The notes: generated by a model not told the origin, from the sequence alone. 64,000 nt of DNA from Mya arenaria (GCF_026914265.1 NC_069136.1:21110715-21174714), one strand, 5' to 3'. Positions 13,401 to 24,267 are shown, counted from the stretch's first letter. Translations and numbers: made by a program.

Positions 13401-16119
13401 ATCTAAGGCCTTCCTTATTCAATGAATTTTATTGAAAGAAGTATTTGTTGTATTTCACAGTGTCATAATGCTCTAAATGTTTAATAGGCAAAAGCAGACG
13501 CACTTCATATATTTGATGAAAACAGATGTCACGTTTTTCAGACGTACATTTAATTATCTAATACAATATACTATGGGTACATGTAAAGCAATGTAAATAG
13601 TATGTAATAATTAGTATATAGACATCAATTAACAAAGTGTATTCATGAAAAATTACAAACACGATCAGCATTGTAACATATCAACTATTTTTATTTACAA
13701 AATGTAACATGCTGTACCTCCATGCGTTTACCATTGATATTGTCAATGGAATAAGATTTAATGCTTTAGTTTGATGTTTATCCAACGTTCAAGGTTATAA
13801 CTGGCTGTTGATATTAACGAGTGTGCTTTACAAAGATATGAATGTACACACAATTGTACACCAAATCAATTCAGAAGATTCTTTTGATACTTATTCAAGT
13901 CAAATTACAGCCGTTATGCTATTCTTAAATATGAACTCTTACTCCCAATTACGATTTACCATAATTAATACAAATGTTTTCAAATACCTAGAAGGCTGAA
14001 TAAATGTCGAAAACAATGGTTCTTATGAAGGATACCGAGTTGAATTTGAAAGAAAGGTGCATAAACAACGGCATTTCTACCCTATGAAATGAAAGTTGAT
14101 CACTGTTCATCTTTAAGCACTCACCAATCATTTAATATTTTCGCATTTTCAGATATTTAAAACACGGATACAATCGTTAAATGCATTTTTAAGAAAGTAA
14201 TTTAAAGATTTATCACTCAACACTGTATGTTTGTCATTCACGTGTATGTATTGATTTTGAGTTTCGCTTTAAAATAAGAAAAGTCACCACAAAGCAGCAA
14301 TTCATGCTGACTGAATAGTGGCAATCATTTCATTTCTTAGCTCATGAAACCATTTCTAATCGTGTGACACTTTTAAGTAAAATACAAAGGATCTTTGGGC
14401 CAAATCAGATAAAACATTCCTTTGTAACCTTCAAAAGCTCTTGAAACAGATTACAATTTCAAAAATACTTTTGAATTTGTATTTTTGTCCTTCAAACCCA
14501 ATTTGGTAAAACTATGTTACCTTATATGATGCATTGGTGATCATCTCAAAATTCATTTTATGACAACTTAAATGAATTATAAAATTTCGTACACAATAAA
14601 CCAGTTTTTCATAAAATAGTATCATGTTCATGAACAGAAAATCCTTCATGTTTAACAGTTCACAGAGTATTTAAACTTTGGGCTATAATGTTTCATCATT
14701 AAGGAATGGTATATCACACAGCATTACACTGTTCTTTCATTGGTTATATTTTTCGTTTCTTTTCGGGACACGATAAACAAAGCTTATTATATATTTGATT
14801 ATTATGTTTGGCTATTCTTAGCAATAACATGACCACCCAGACCCTGTCACACACTCATTCCCTTGTTTGGCTCAAGATGACAGTTAGATGATGTATTTTA
14901 AGACTATGTTTAGTTGGCATAGTATGTATTTAAATGAAAATAGATCAATCTTTGTTTGAGTACGTCTTTTTATATATAAATGTGTAATACACCGAAACGA
15001 GAGCATGTTCCCTATAATCATGAAATTTTATAGTTTTTAACTCATGAAATTAACCTCACTATCATAGCGTTTTGATAGCCTACAAACAAGACAATCAGAT
15101 ACCAAAAGGTCGGTCAAAACTCATAACCTAAAGATAACTTAAGAACATGTGTAAAGTAACTTATAACACTTTTTGACTGTTTAGTACATGACCTTGGAAA
15201 ACATTAAACAAAAATACAATTTGTTTGAATTTCGACTGGTTTTGGCTAAATACTACTGTATAATCAAACTGTATTCTTTGAAATCCAATTCCACTACGAA
15301 ATGTTGACTTAGTCAAAATGCAAATATTTTGCCTCTTAAATAGACGAAATGCATACACTTAAATATTAATTTGTGCCAATGGTTTTTATTCAATAAACGT
15401 CAAGGTAGTCAGTTTTATTAACTTCCTTGTGATGATCTAATATTTAAACTCACCGTTAAACATATAGAAAAAGAGTGCATTTTTTGTTTGGTTTAACTAC
15501 ATGTTTCACATGATGATTGCAGGTGCAATATATTTACCTGTTTTCTAAAGATTAAGACACAATTATGGACTTTAGTCGTATTCCAATAAGTTTAAACCTG
15601 CTAAAACCTCGCAAATGGCAACGCATTTTCCCCTCAACTTTGTATATAGTTTCAATACCGGCGCATGCTCATTCGATATAATTATGAAGCAAAATAACGA
15701 AACTATGACACTAAGGTAATTCCAATTTACGACTAAACCCGACAAATATATTTATTGAAACGCCCTCAGGTGGCTTAAGACTTCGCAGTACCTGTAGCAA
15801 ACGGCTATACTTATACAATTGAAGAAATACAAACTATGCAATTAAACATTACTACCTAGTATTAATGCAATATGTTTATTTATAAAACAAACTACGAAAT
15901 AATAAAAAGAGTACGTCCTTTACCTTCTTAGACCTTAATTTTGATATGCTAGTAGAAAAGTGATCATTAATCCCAGATTACCTTTATTCTTCCGATTAAG
16001 CTTTGATCTTCGGTCACACTATCTTGAATGGCCACGTATATCCCTTCATATTTATTGTTTTTAAATGTAACGCCAAAACAAACCCCTAAGAAAGGAACAA
16101 GAACGAGCAGCACGCGCAT
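2649..16119 (-). CDS. CLCA: CLCA family protein, gene A (16 exons, 942 aa)
   Basis: Calcium-activated chloride channel regulator family: secreted or type I membrane proteins that modulate ion channels at the cell surface. Exons 1 to 16 are 15982-16119, 10683-10829, 10025-10151, 9239-9356, 8602-8773, 8290-8428, 7835-7947, 7491-7617, 6970-7079, 5573-5866, 5071-5280, 4442-4667, 4007-4135, 3509-3715, 3113-3361 and 2649-2971. All have GT/AG borders and the phases add up without a break (2829 nt with stop). Order: signal peptide (1-16), CLCA N-terminal domain (about 20-280), VWA (about 303-480), beta-rich region (about 496-690), FnIII (about 710-835), membrane helix (863-887), basic stop-transfer and tail. 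The length is close to human CLCA1 (914 aa). The start is the ATG opening MRVLLVLV, which gives a clean signal peptide. A paralogue with the same exon structure lies at 25044-38858. Borders were read by eye without transcript support; a small alternative exon cannot be excluded. Confidence 0.9.
3113..3715 (-). CDS. CLCA: CLCA gene A exons 14-15: fibronectin type III domain
   Basis: Exons 3509-3715 and 3113-3361 encode residues 684-835. The stretch SPPGRITDLRIED matches FPPGQITDLKAEI of human CLCA1 and opens the FnIII-like domain. FTIRWTATGDDSYTGQATKY matches LTWTAPGDDYDHGTAHKY, and LVIRAIDEVGNEGAMSNIVSI matches IAIQAVDKVDLKSEISNIARV. This is the clearest family match in the window. Both exons end in phase 1, in line with their neighbours. 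Confidence 0.9.
4007..5280 (-). CDS. CLCA: CLCA gene A exons 11-13: beta-sheet-rich region
   Basis: Exons 5071-5280, 4442-4667 and 4007-4135 encode residues 496-683. They include NTTVAIFPSHPSLKYDFEIK, the counterpart of the human CLCA region around ILLWDPSG, then NGTYSVVVKTKP, and TVTTRFHDDVVYTDVLKGNAPVL. Joining exon 12 to exon 13 gives FVFLRDNGKAGDGTYTGKF, matching LLDNGAGADATKDDGVYSRYF of human CLCA1, which supports that splice. In mammalian CLCAs the self-cleavage site lies in this part of the protein. No cleavage site was identified here. Confidence 0.85.
5573..7947 (-). CDS. CLCA: CLCA gene A exons 7-10: VWA domain with complete MIDAS
   Basis: Exons 7-10 (7835-7947, 7491-7617, 6970-7079, 5573-5866) encode residues 281-495. 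The metal-ion-dependent adhesion site is complete: DTSGS at 311-315 (DxSxS), Thr386 in GGTCIGCGL, and Asp417 in LMSDGED. The fold continues with IRIHTISISNQ and the TGGKSLFL strand. In CLCA proteins this domain binds a divalent cation and a partner (for CLCA1, the TMEM16A channel). Intron 9 (5867-6969) is the longest in this part of the gene and is repeat-filled. Exon borders were set by homology with gene B and by phase. Confidence 0.88.
5960..6600. repeat. Degenerate dispersed repeat filling intron 9 of gene A
   Basis: Starts with CCCCCGACAAAAG and GGTCGGTCAGTTGG, then holds three diverged copies of a stretch of about 130 bp around CGGAGCATAACTTGAAAA followed by TGGAATTTAATT, near 6075, 6210 and 6335. 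The motif resembles an abundant intron repeat I associate with mollusc genomes; that link is from memory and not tested. A shortened version lies in gene B at about 28430-28830. Confidence 0.45.
8290..10829 (-). CDS. CLCA: CLCA gene A exons 2-6: N-terminal CLCA domain with degenerate zinc motif
   Basis: Exons 2-6 (10683-10829, 10025-10151, 9239-9356, 8602-8773, 8290-8428) encode residues 47-280. Exon 2 has ATGERVYFGEINIVVPKSW, matching ATGKRFYFKNVAILIPETW of human CLCA1. Exon 4 carries HEWAQLRWGVFSEYG at residues 143-157. The family motif is HExxH followed seven residues after the second His by Asp (human HEFAHLRWGVFDEY). Here the second His is Gln147 and the Asp is Ser154, so two of three zinc ligands are absent while the structural residues LRWGVF remain. 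Exon 5 is cysteine-rich (CDTDD, CRFCPDL), as expected for the disulphide-rich part of the domain. Loss of the self-cleaving protease is inferred. Confidence 0.88.
10381..10488. repeat. (ATC)n microsatellite in intron 2 of gene A
   Basis: About 36 CAT/ATC triplets with one interruption (ACTCATCGTC) near 10430. In gene B the same intron has a shorter, purer tract at 33320-33370. Confidence 0.95.
10830..12499. other. Intron 1 of CLCA gene A, proximal part
   Basis: AT-rich intron sequence that aligns with 33687-35299 in gene B. It contains a homopolymer of about 20 G near 11900 that is only 3-4 G in unit B. No exon, RNA or mobile element recognised. Confidence 0.6.
12500..14060. repeat. R2: duplicated block inside CLCA gene A intron 1
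   Basis: Direct copy of the 64-1580 block, clearly more diverged from it than from its unit-B counterpart at 35300-36850. No exon was recognised in it. It ends in one arm of an inverted-repeat element (13930-14260). Confidence 0.65.
13930..14260. repeat. Single arm of the inverted-repeat element in intron 1 of gene A
   Basis: CTGAATAAATGTCGAAAACA near 13996 starts a stretch of about 200 bp that is the reverse complement of 1590-1795. Only one long arm is visible. It has an equivalent in gene B intron 1 near 36715-37040. Confidence 0.5.
14261..15981. other. Intron 1 of CLCA gene A, distal part
   Basis: About 1.7 kb aligning with 37040-38720. The orphan exon-1 copies lack this stretch, keeping only about 330 bp between exon and R block. 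No feature recognised. Confidence 0.6.
15982..16119 (-). CDS. CLCA: CLCA gene A exon 1: signal peptide and start of N-terminal domain
   Basis: 46 codons in phase 0. The signal peptide is MRVLLVLVPFLGVCFG, followed by the CLCA-typical YEGIYVAI and a VTEDQSLIGRIK stretch that matches the VPEDETLIQQIK region of human CLCA1. The donor GTAATC follows the AAG codon. A 5.15-kb intron 1 separates it from exon 2. No clear TATA box was seen just upstream (16120-16300), although that stretch is well conserved with gene B. Damaged copies of this exon lie at 1910-2045, 24268-24403, 18541-18645 and 47868-47972. Confidence 0.85.
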
Positions 16120-17512
16120 GATCAAGCGATGTTAAGTCCTAAATGAATGTAAAGCACAATCACATTTATCTGCAGCGCTTGGATATGGGACACAAAAGCT
16201 ATTGACATAATACACTATTCGCGTCTTAAATAGAATGCAAAATCTGTGTTAAATTTCAAAACCGTAAAATGAACAATAATATTTTACGTCCTGCGAGTAT
16301 TTTAAACAATTTAAAACTGACAGCCGACTGGTATCCCCACAACACCTTATGTAACTTTATACTGCATGTAAAACTTGCAGAGCAGTACTGAAGCACTAAA
16401 TTTAATGCGACTTTAACTGGAGCGAGTAATTATAACCCGTATAATATGATACCATTGTTAATGTACGTACTGAATAACAACAGTTCAACGACGCGAATTT
16501 TTACTTCTCCCAAGCTGAAGAGGGGCTGTAACCTATTTACATTAATCGGTGTGGGTGGAAGGGGGGCGGTGGCATGAGCATGCATAATTAAGTAATAGTT
16601 TGTGTTAAAACCTGATGTTGATAAACTATAATTACTAACGCATTACTTTAATATCTATATTTAATATTTCTTTTATTCGCTAAGTGATAACATGCTGCAG
16701 ATGCTTCGGGTAACTAACTTTCGTGTTTCCCCAAAAATAATTGTAATTAGGAGCAAGTATGTGTTTAGTTTAATCATATTTATTTTACAACGATTGTAAA
16801 TCAAGTTATTACAACGTTGCATTAATCACTCTCGTTGGCACGATTATGTGTTTAAAATTCTGAATTTCTGAAGTATCAGCTGATTAAAGTTCGGTACCAA
16901 CCTTGTTGTTAATTGTATACGCATATGAGTCTCAAAGAACGACAAAATAGCCAACCGTGAACAACGAATACTTAAATCACACAAAGATAAGGTAGACAAA
17001 AATCCGTGCTTAGTTAAAGTGACACTGTTATTCAAAATCAATACATACACATGTAAAACAGACATAAATTGTGAGTGATACACCTTTAACTACTTACTAA
17101 ATAATGCATTTATGGTAAATATTAATTTCTGATAATTAGATTGTAACCGTGTTTCAATAGCTGAAAACGCAAAAATATCAAATGATAGGTGAGTGTTAAA
17201 AGATTAACTGTGATCTACTATCGTTTCATAAAGTAGAAATATCGTGTTTTCTACATCTTTCTTTCAAACTTGTTATCATTCAAAAGTACCATTGTCTTCG
17301 ACATTTATTCACCCTGTTGGTATATTTAAACAACTGTATTAATTGTGGTAAATCTTATTTGGGAGTAAAAGTACATCTTTATGTACAGGTTGCATAGAAA
17401 TTTCCATAAAAGTTAAATATACTGTTGAGATAAATACACCGTATATGTCACTAGTTACATAACACACTATTTCATTCAACGACTTCAGGAAGTTTATCCC
17501 TGTACATATTGA
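16120..17512. other. Upstream region of CLCA gene A
   Basis: Expected to hold the promoter and 5' untranslated region. The 150 bp next to the start codon are almost the same in unit B (38859-39010). No TATA box with convincing spacing. A G-rich stretch (GGGTGGAAGGGGGGCGGTGG) lies near 16550. The rest is AT-rich, ending in the inverted-repeat arm at 17050-17350. Confidence 0.45.
17050..17350. repeat. Opposite arm of the inverted-repeat element, unit A only
   Basis: Aligns directly with 1560-1800, ending CGACATTTATTCACC. The matching part of unit B (39690-39790) lacks about 300 bp here, so this arm was lost from B or gained in A after the duplication. Confidence 0.5.
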
Positions 17513-17578
17513 ATAAAATGGGTGTATCGTGACGAGTGTCTATTATGTTTATGGATACAATGGGTGTAGTATATGATG

Positions 17579-18540
17579 ATATGAGATCTACTTGCTTTTT
17601 GATCTGCTCTACATACTGGTACTGCTAGTCCGGCGTTTTGCTGTAAGCGAGACACTGTTTTTGGATTAAATACAGTCGAAACCAAGCCCTCGCGATTCGG
17701 TTTGGTCAATCCTGTCCGACTTGTACGTCGAATTCACGGTCCTTCCCCTTTCCCGGAAGTGGGCTAGCACATGATCCTTGTCCTTTATATATACGAATCG
17801 TACACAAATTTTGACGGACGCATCTTTAAGAGATAATTCCGAAATTGCCTCAAAATATTCAAACTGTTCTTAAAAATGTTTTTAACTTAAAAAGTGGTCA
17901 AATTTGTCTCATTTTGATAATATTGAATGCAATGAGTTTTAAGTTTTCTTTTTTGCTTGATTTTCAATCTTTTCTTGCCTCTGCTAGGTTTAAGCAGTCG
18001 ATTGCTCGACAAAGCTGATTGTACAAGTTTTTTTTTCTGAAATCTGTTTTGTCTTGTTTTAATCTTTAAACAAACGAGTGTCCGTATTTTTCCTTTTTTT
18101 CCAACTAATCCGATTGCTTTGTTTAGTCCATTGTTTTTTTTAAAGCGTCGATATCTTCTTAAATGCACTGAATACGTCCACGACGTGAACATGTCAGTTA
18201 GTTCACTTTGCGGAAATTACACGGGACTTAAATTAACTGCAGAAAAAAACTGTATACCTATTGAAGAACTATGTTGTTCATAGAGATCTTAAACAGTTGA
18301 CCGATTATTGTCATGCATCACTTTTACATCAGGAGAATAATAGGCGGAACGGAGAAAGTTAAGAATGTAGAGGAGACAGAGGAAGGAAGAGGGAGGGTAA
18401 GCAAAAGGTTAAGTCAAGAGAGCCTTTAGAGTGAGGGTGAGAGAGAAGAGAAAATGTAAAAGTGAGATAAGGGTGAATGGAGGTGATGATGATGAAGACT
18501 ATATATAACATGCAAAAACTGATAATAACCCTAATGTTAT
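17579..18540. other. Unannotated region shared with 46899-47867
   Basis: Aligns well with unit B. It contains a purine-rich tract at 18355-18475 (GGAGAAAG, GAGGAGACAGAGGAAGG, GAGGGTGAGAGAGAAGAG). A 101-codon Lys/Arg-rich minus frame at 17887-18192 is not kept in unit B and is not called. No gene recognised. Confidence 0.5.
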
Positions 18541-18645
18541 CTTCATTCTGTCGATTAAACCTTTATCTTCGGTCACATTTTCATGGACAGCGACGTATCT
18601 CTTCATATGTATACCCTTTTATTGCAATAACATTGCAATTCTCTA
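18541..18645 (-). pseudogene. Second CLCA exon 1 relic upstream of gene A
   Basis: On the minus strand the sequence TATGAAGAGATACGTCGCTG aligns with TATGAAGGGATATACGTGGC of exon 1, and GTGACCGAAGATAAAGGTTT with GTGACCGAAGATCAAAGCTT, ending in CAGAATGAAG as exon 1 ends in AAGAATAAAG. A one-base shift splits the frame (YEE in one frame, YVAVHENVTEDKGLIDRMK in another). The signal-peptide part is unrecognisable. It is older than the relic at 24268-24403. Confidence 0.6.
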
Positions 18646-19445
18646 CGAAAGAAGCCAAAATACCACAACATGATTATTCTTGCTTTTAATACTTAAAATA
18701 TATGCAAACCCGTCTCTTAACTTGACGTTGTAATGCGAAGATGGCATGCCGTTCAGTGCAATACATTTGTCCACTTTGATTCATCAACGTCACAAAGAAA
18801 ACTAAAATGTTCACAAATATTATTTTATCTCTTCATTATATGCCTAGCGATATTCTTTGCTTTCTACACTAGTGAATATACAGCACGACGTAACAAAAAA
18901 TACATATAACGCTACTGTCATTTTTCGACCTAGTATCACGAGTGTGTGTTGAGTCACGTCTGTATCCTCTTTGGACGTATGCTGTTTGGCTTCATGTCGG
19001 ATTGTCGCCGGCTTCTGGAAACAGTACATATAACATAGCAATATCAACATTCAAATAAAAATAACGCTACAACGATTAAAGTCGATATATCTGTTCTGTT
19101 CTGTTCTAATATATAACTATTAACATTAAAATTATGGTGTAACCAATTAATTTAATTTTTTAGATAATCTCACTTTGTATCATTAAATTGCGAGAAATTA
19201 ATAAATCATTTATAAATACTAACATTGGCTTCCACATCTTCAAAAATATTCTTCAAATGATTCAACACTCTTCGGTGACCGAAGAAAAGGATATAAGTTC
19301 GTGTTATACTCCCTTCAACTTCAGTTTTGCTGATCGTTCGAATACGGTGACCCTTACATTTGTTATTAACAATATTGTGTTGCATGTGAAGTCCGTGTTG
19401 TTTTGTGACGTTATCTCACATATTTGGTATATGTTAAGTCTTTAA
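18646..19445. other. Unannotated region before the 30-bp array (unit A)
   Basis: Includes the empty piggyBac site and a short (CTGTT)n run near 19095. An 85-codon plus frame at 19188-19445 is open in both units (53032-53289), but of six differences three change the residue, which gives no sign of coding selection. Confidence 0.45.
19022..19039. other. Empty target site of the piggyBac-like element in unit A
   Basis: CAGTACATATAACATAGC here is uninterrupted. In unit B the same sequence is split by 4.5 kb, with ATAA/ATAT on the two sides. This fixes both ends of the element to the base and dates it after the segmental duplication. Confidence 0.8.
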
Positions 19446-22423
19446 CGTGTGCCTCTTTACAGGGTGATCGTTAACCTTGTGTCTCCCAACAAGGTCTTCG
19501 TTATCCTTTTGTCTAACAACAGGGTATTCGTTAACCTTGTGTCTCTCAACAGGGTCATCGTTAACCTTGTGACCCTCAACAGATCATCGTAAACACCTTG
19601 CCTCTCAATAAAGTCTTCGTTAACCTTGTGCCTCTCAACAGGGTCATTGTTAACCTGTTGTCTCACAACAGGGTCTTCGTTAACCTTGTGCCACTCAAAA
19701 ATGGTCTTCGTTAATATTTTACCTCTCTACACGATCTGCGTTAACCGTGTGCCTCACAACAGGGTCTCCTTTAACATTGTGCCTCTCAACAGGGTCATCG
19801 TTTACCTAAAGACTAACAACGGTGTCATCATTAACCATGTGTCTCTCAACAGGGTCCTCGTTAACCTTGTGCCTCACAATAGGATGATCATTAACCGTGT
19901 GTCTATCAACAGGGTCATCGTTAACCTTGTGTCTCTCAATAGGGCCTTCGTTAACCTTTAGCTCTCAACAGGGTCCTCGTTAACCTTGTGTCTCTCATCA
20001 GGGTCTTCGTCAACTCTGTATATCTCAACATGATCGACGTTAACCTTGTGACTTTCAAAAGGGTCATTGTTGACCTTGTGTTTCTCAACAGGGTCTTCGT
20101 TAACCATGTGCCTCTCAACAGTGTCCTCGTTAACCTTGGGCCTTTCAAAAGGGTCTGCGTTAACCATGTGCCTCTCAACAGGGTCCTCGTTAACCTTGGG
20201 CCTTTCAAAAGGGTATGCGTTAATCATGTGCCTCTCAACAGGGTCCTCGTTAACCATGTGCCTCTCAACAGTGTCCTCGTTAACCTTGGGCCTTTCAAAA
20301 GGGTCTGCGTTAACCATGTGCCTCCCAACAGGGTCCTGGTTAACCTTGGGCCTTTCAACGAGGTCATCAATAACCTTGTGTCTCTCAACAGGGTTTGCGT
20401 TAACCATGTGTCTCTCAAAAGGGTCATCGTTAACCTTGGGCCTTTCAACGAGGTCATCATTAACCTTGTGCCTCTCAACTTGGTCATCGTTAAATTTTTG
20501 CCTCTTAACATGGTCATAGTTAACCTTGTGCCTCTCAACAGGGTCATCGTTAACCTTGTGCCTCTTATCAGGGTCATCGTTAATATTGTGCCTCTTAACA
20601 TGGTCATCGTTAATCTTGTGCTTCTTTACAGGGTCTTTGTTAATCTTGTGCCCCACAACAGGGTCATCGTTAACCTTATGCCTCTTAACATGGTCGTCGT
20701 TAACCTTGTGCCTCTTAAAAGGGTCATCGTTATCCTTGTGCCTCTTAACATGGTAATCGTTAATCTTGTGCCTCTTTACATAGTCATCGTTAACCTTGTG
20801 CTTCTTTACATGGTCATCGTGAATCTTGTGCCTCTTAACGTGGTCATCGTTAACCTTGTGCCTCTTAACATGGTCATCGTTAATCTTGTGCCTCTTAGCA
20901 TGGTCTTCGTCAACCTTGTGCTTCTCAAAAGGGCCATCGTTAACCCTGTGCCTCTTAACAGGGTCATCTTAATCTTGTGCCTCTCAACAGTGTCATCGTT
21001 AACCTTGTGCCTCTCAACAGGGTCTTTGTTAACCTTGTGTCTGTCAACAGGGTCATCGTTAACCTTGTGTCTAACAAAAGTGTATTTGTTAACCTTATGC
21101 CTCTTAACTTGGTCTTTGTTAACATTGTGTCCCTTAACATGGCCATCGTTTGCCTTGTGCCTCTCGACAGGGTTATCGTTAACCTTGTGCCTCTCAACAG
21201 GATCTTGTTAAACCTTGTGTCATACAACAAGGTCATCGTTAACCTTGTGTCTCACAACAGGGTAATCATTAACCGTGTGTCTATCAACAGGGTCATCGTT
21301 AACCTTGTGCCTCTCAATAGGGTCTTTGTTAACCTTGTTCCTCTCAACAGGGTCATCGTTAACATTCTGCCTCTTAACAGAGTCTTTGTTAACCATGTGC
21401 CTCTTAAGATGGTCATCGTTAATACTGTGCCTTTCAAAAGGGTCATCGTTAACATTGTGCCTCTCAACAGGGTCTTTGTTAACCTTGTGCCTCTTAAGAA
21501 GGTTATCGTTAACCTTGTGCCTCTCAACAGGGTCTTTGTTAACCTTGTGCCTCTCAACAGGGTCATCGTTAATCTTGTGCCTCTCAACAGGGTCATCGTT
21601 AACCTTGTGCCTCTTAACAGGGTCATCGTTAACCTTTTGTCTCTTAACGGGGTCATTGTTAACCTTGTGCCTCTTAAAAGGGTCATCGTTAATCTTGTTT
21701 CTCTTAACAGGTTCATCGCTAATCTTGTGCCTCTTAACAGTGTCTTTGCTAACCATGTGCCTCTTAACAGGGTCATCGTTAATCTTGTGCCTCTTAACAG
21801 GGTCTTTGTTTACCTTGTGCCTCTTAACAGGGTGATCGTTAACCCTGTGCCTCTTAACAGGGTCAGCGTTAACCTTGTGCCTCTTAATAGGGTCATCGTG
21901 AACCTTGTGTCTCTTAACTGGGTCATCGTTAACCTTTTGCCTCTTAACATGGTCATCGTTAACATTGTGCCTCTTAACGTGGTCATCGTTAACCGTGTGT
22001 CTTTTAACATGGTCATCGTTAACTTTGTGCCACTTAACATTGTCATCGTTGACCTTGTGTCTCTTAACAGCGTCATCGTTAACCTTGTGCCTCTCAAAAG
22101 GGTCATCTTTAACCTTGTGCCTCTCAACAGGGTCATCGTTAACATTGTGCTTCTCAACAGGGTCATCGATAACATTGTGCGTCTCAACAGGGTCATCGTT
22201 AACCTTGAGTCTCACAACAGAATCATCGATAACCTTGTGCCTCTTGTTATCGTTAATCTTGTGCCTATTAAGAAGGTTATCGTTAACCTTGTGCCTCTCA
22301 ACAGGGTCAACGTTAACCTTGTGCCTCTCAACAGAATCATTGTTAACCTTGTGCCTCTCAACAGGGTCATCGTTAACCTTGTGCCTCTCAACAGGGTCAT
22401 CGTAAGCATTTTGCCTCTCAACA
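19446..22423. repeat. 30-bp minisatellite, about 99 units, between units A and B
   Basis: The unit runs GTTAACCTTGTG, a variable CCTCTCAAC or CCTCTTAAC part, then AGGGTCATC. Units differ at a few positions (ATC/TTT/TCC/TGC triplet, CTC/CTT, CAGG/CATG). 30 bp is a multiple of three, and the unit has no stop in two forward and two reverse frames, so long open frames appear in four frames (VNLVPLNRVI, LTLCLSTGSS, DDPVERHKVN, MTLLRGTRLT). These are not called as genes. The first two thirds share the order of variant units with 53288-56400. Confidence 0.95.
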
Positions 22424-23940
22424 ACAAATCTCGATTTTTGAGGTTAATTTTTCTTCAATTCTGCAAAAATCTGCGGCAGTCCATTGTCACTATTGTTCAA
22501 TGTATAAAATATACAATGAATATTTTCCAGTAACCCGTGTAACCGTAATATTGTCAGGGTTACAAAACTCGAAGCTCTCATTTTCTGGGCCGATTTTGGA
22601 CGCTAATTCAATCAATCAAATCATTTAAAAAATAACGTGTGGTAAACTTATTTTGGTTTAAAGCAATTAGTTGCTGAATTTTTATATATACACAATGCTT
22701 AAAAATGTGTTAATATGAAGCATGACATGTCGTCTAACAACCTGCTTAACCATAATGTTATGGTAAAGATCAAATATATAGAAGATTATAAAACATAAAT
22801 GTTTAGACTACAGAGATTCTTTTAAATCTGGTACCAAATAGAACCCCCTTAGTTTACATAGCTCCACCCAGAACTGCTCTGGTTCAGTCTGACCTTCTAC
22901 TTCGGATACTGAACAAAATGCCGTGCCTTGTAACTTCCCTTGCAGTACAGTAACCACTGTAACTGCAAATCGCATGATCATGTATAAATATCACGTGATA
23001 CATAAATAAAGATTGTAGTTGTTCTTCTTTGATTTTGATTGATTTTTCTCGTATTCCAACCTTTATTAACCTTGAATAATTGAAATGTTATAAAATATCC
23101 CCAAAAAGAGAATTTGAAAGGATAGCTTGTAAAGCTGAATTCCAGCTTTACTCGCTCATGGTGACGGAGATCTAGTCTGCTTGTCAGAGGATATTACTAC
23201 GTAGGAGGTTGATACTTGAGCATTGTAGTATTGAAAATAGTTACAGTCAATACTTCGATTCATTGGAAAATGGTAATGTTTTGACAGACCAGCCCGGGGT
23301 TTTGGGGGGTTACTTAAATCAAATACGGGATATAACGCCTAAAGCCTTCCTTACTCAATAAATGGTATTTAAAAAGGTTGTATTTCAGAGTTGTCTAACT
23401 GTTCTCAATATTTAATAGGCAAAATAAAGAGGCACTACATATATTTAATGAATAATAGATGTAACGCTTTTTAGACCTACGTTTAATAATCCAATACAAA
23501 AAAAATGGTTTACGTAAAGCAATGTAAAAGACTGGTATATAGTCAGCAAAGTGAAAGCATGAAAAATCATATACACAATCAGCACTGTAACATATCAATC
23601 ATTTTCATTTACAAAATGTAACATTCTGTATCAAATGCATTTGTGATATTGTCAATGAAATAAGATTAAAGACATTTTTTAATGCTTATCCAACGTTCGT
23701 TTACATCAATGAATGTGCTTTACAAATGAATGAATGCACACATAACTGTACAACAGATCAATTTATTTTTTTGAGACGTATTCAAGTCAAATAAGGTTTA
23801 TCACAATTAATACAAATGTTTTGATATCTAAAAAGGATGAATAAATGTCGAAAATAATTGTTCTATTGAAGGATACATACAAATGTATGACAAACATCAG
23901 TTTTAAGTGATAAATCTTTAACTACTTACTTGATAATACA
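22424..23940. repeat. R1': intron-1-like duplicated block (unit B)
   Basis: Near-identical to 64-1580; differences are scattered single bases. It starts exactly where the 30-bp array ends, at the same base as in unit A, so the array/R1 junction was duplicated with the unit. No gene seen. Confidence 0.8.
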
Positions 23941-24175
23941 TTTATGGATTTTTTTTTTTACTGATAACAAGATTGTATTCTTGTTTAAATAGCTGAAAAC
24001 GCAAATATATCAAATGATTGGTGAGTGCTAAAAGATTAACAGTGATTAACCATCGTCTCATATGGTAGAAATACCGTTGTTTCTGCACCTTTTCTTTCAA
24101 ATTTAACTTGGTATCCTTCATAAGCACCATTTCTTTCGACATTTGTTCATCCTTTTTGGAATATTAATACAATAG
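23800..24175. repeat. Inverted-repeat element, unit B copy
   Basis: Same foldback element as at 1441-1830, at the matching place in the duplicated unit, with both arms kept. It overlaps the end of block R1' and lies just downstream of the orphan exon 1. Confidence 0.6.
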
Positions 24176-24267
24176 TATAATCAATAATAAAACAACGTAC
24201 GCCCTCTACCGTCTTAGACCTTAATTTTGATATGCTAATAGAAAAATGATAATTACCCCAAGATTAC

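Noticed and set aside
17887-18192. A 101-codon Lys/Arg-rich minus frame
   Set aside because: Unit B has several indels in the same stretch and no matching frame; no domain recognised. Composition is explained by T-rich plus-strand runs.
18844-19050. A 68-codon minus frame including KPATIRHEAKQHTSKEDTDV, with an AG before it that could be an acceptor
   Set aside because: Unit B has an extra base in the run TGTGTGTTTGAG that breaks the frame; no family recognised, though an old exon relic cannot be ruled out.
19188-19445. An 85-codon plus frame open in both units
   Set aside because: Half of the six differences change the residue, the sequence around it is just as conserved, and no family is recognisable.
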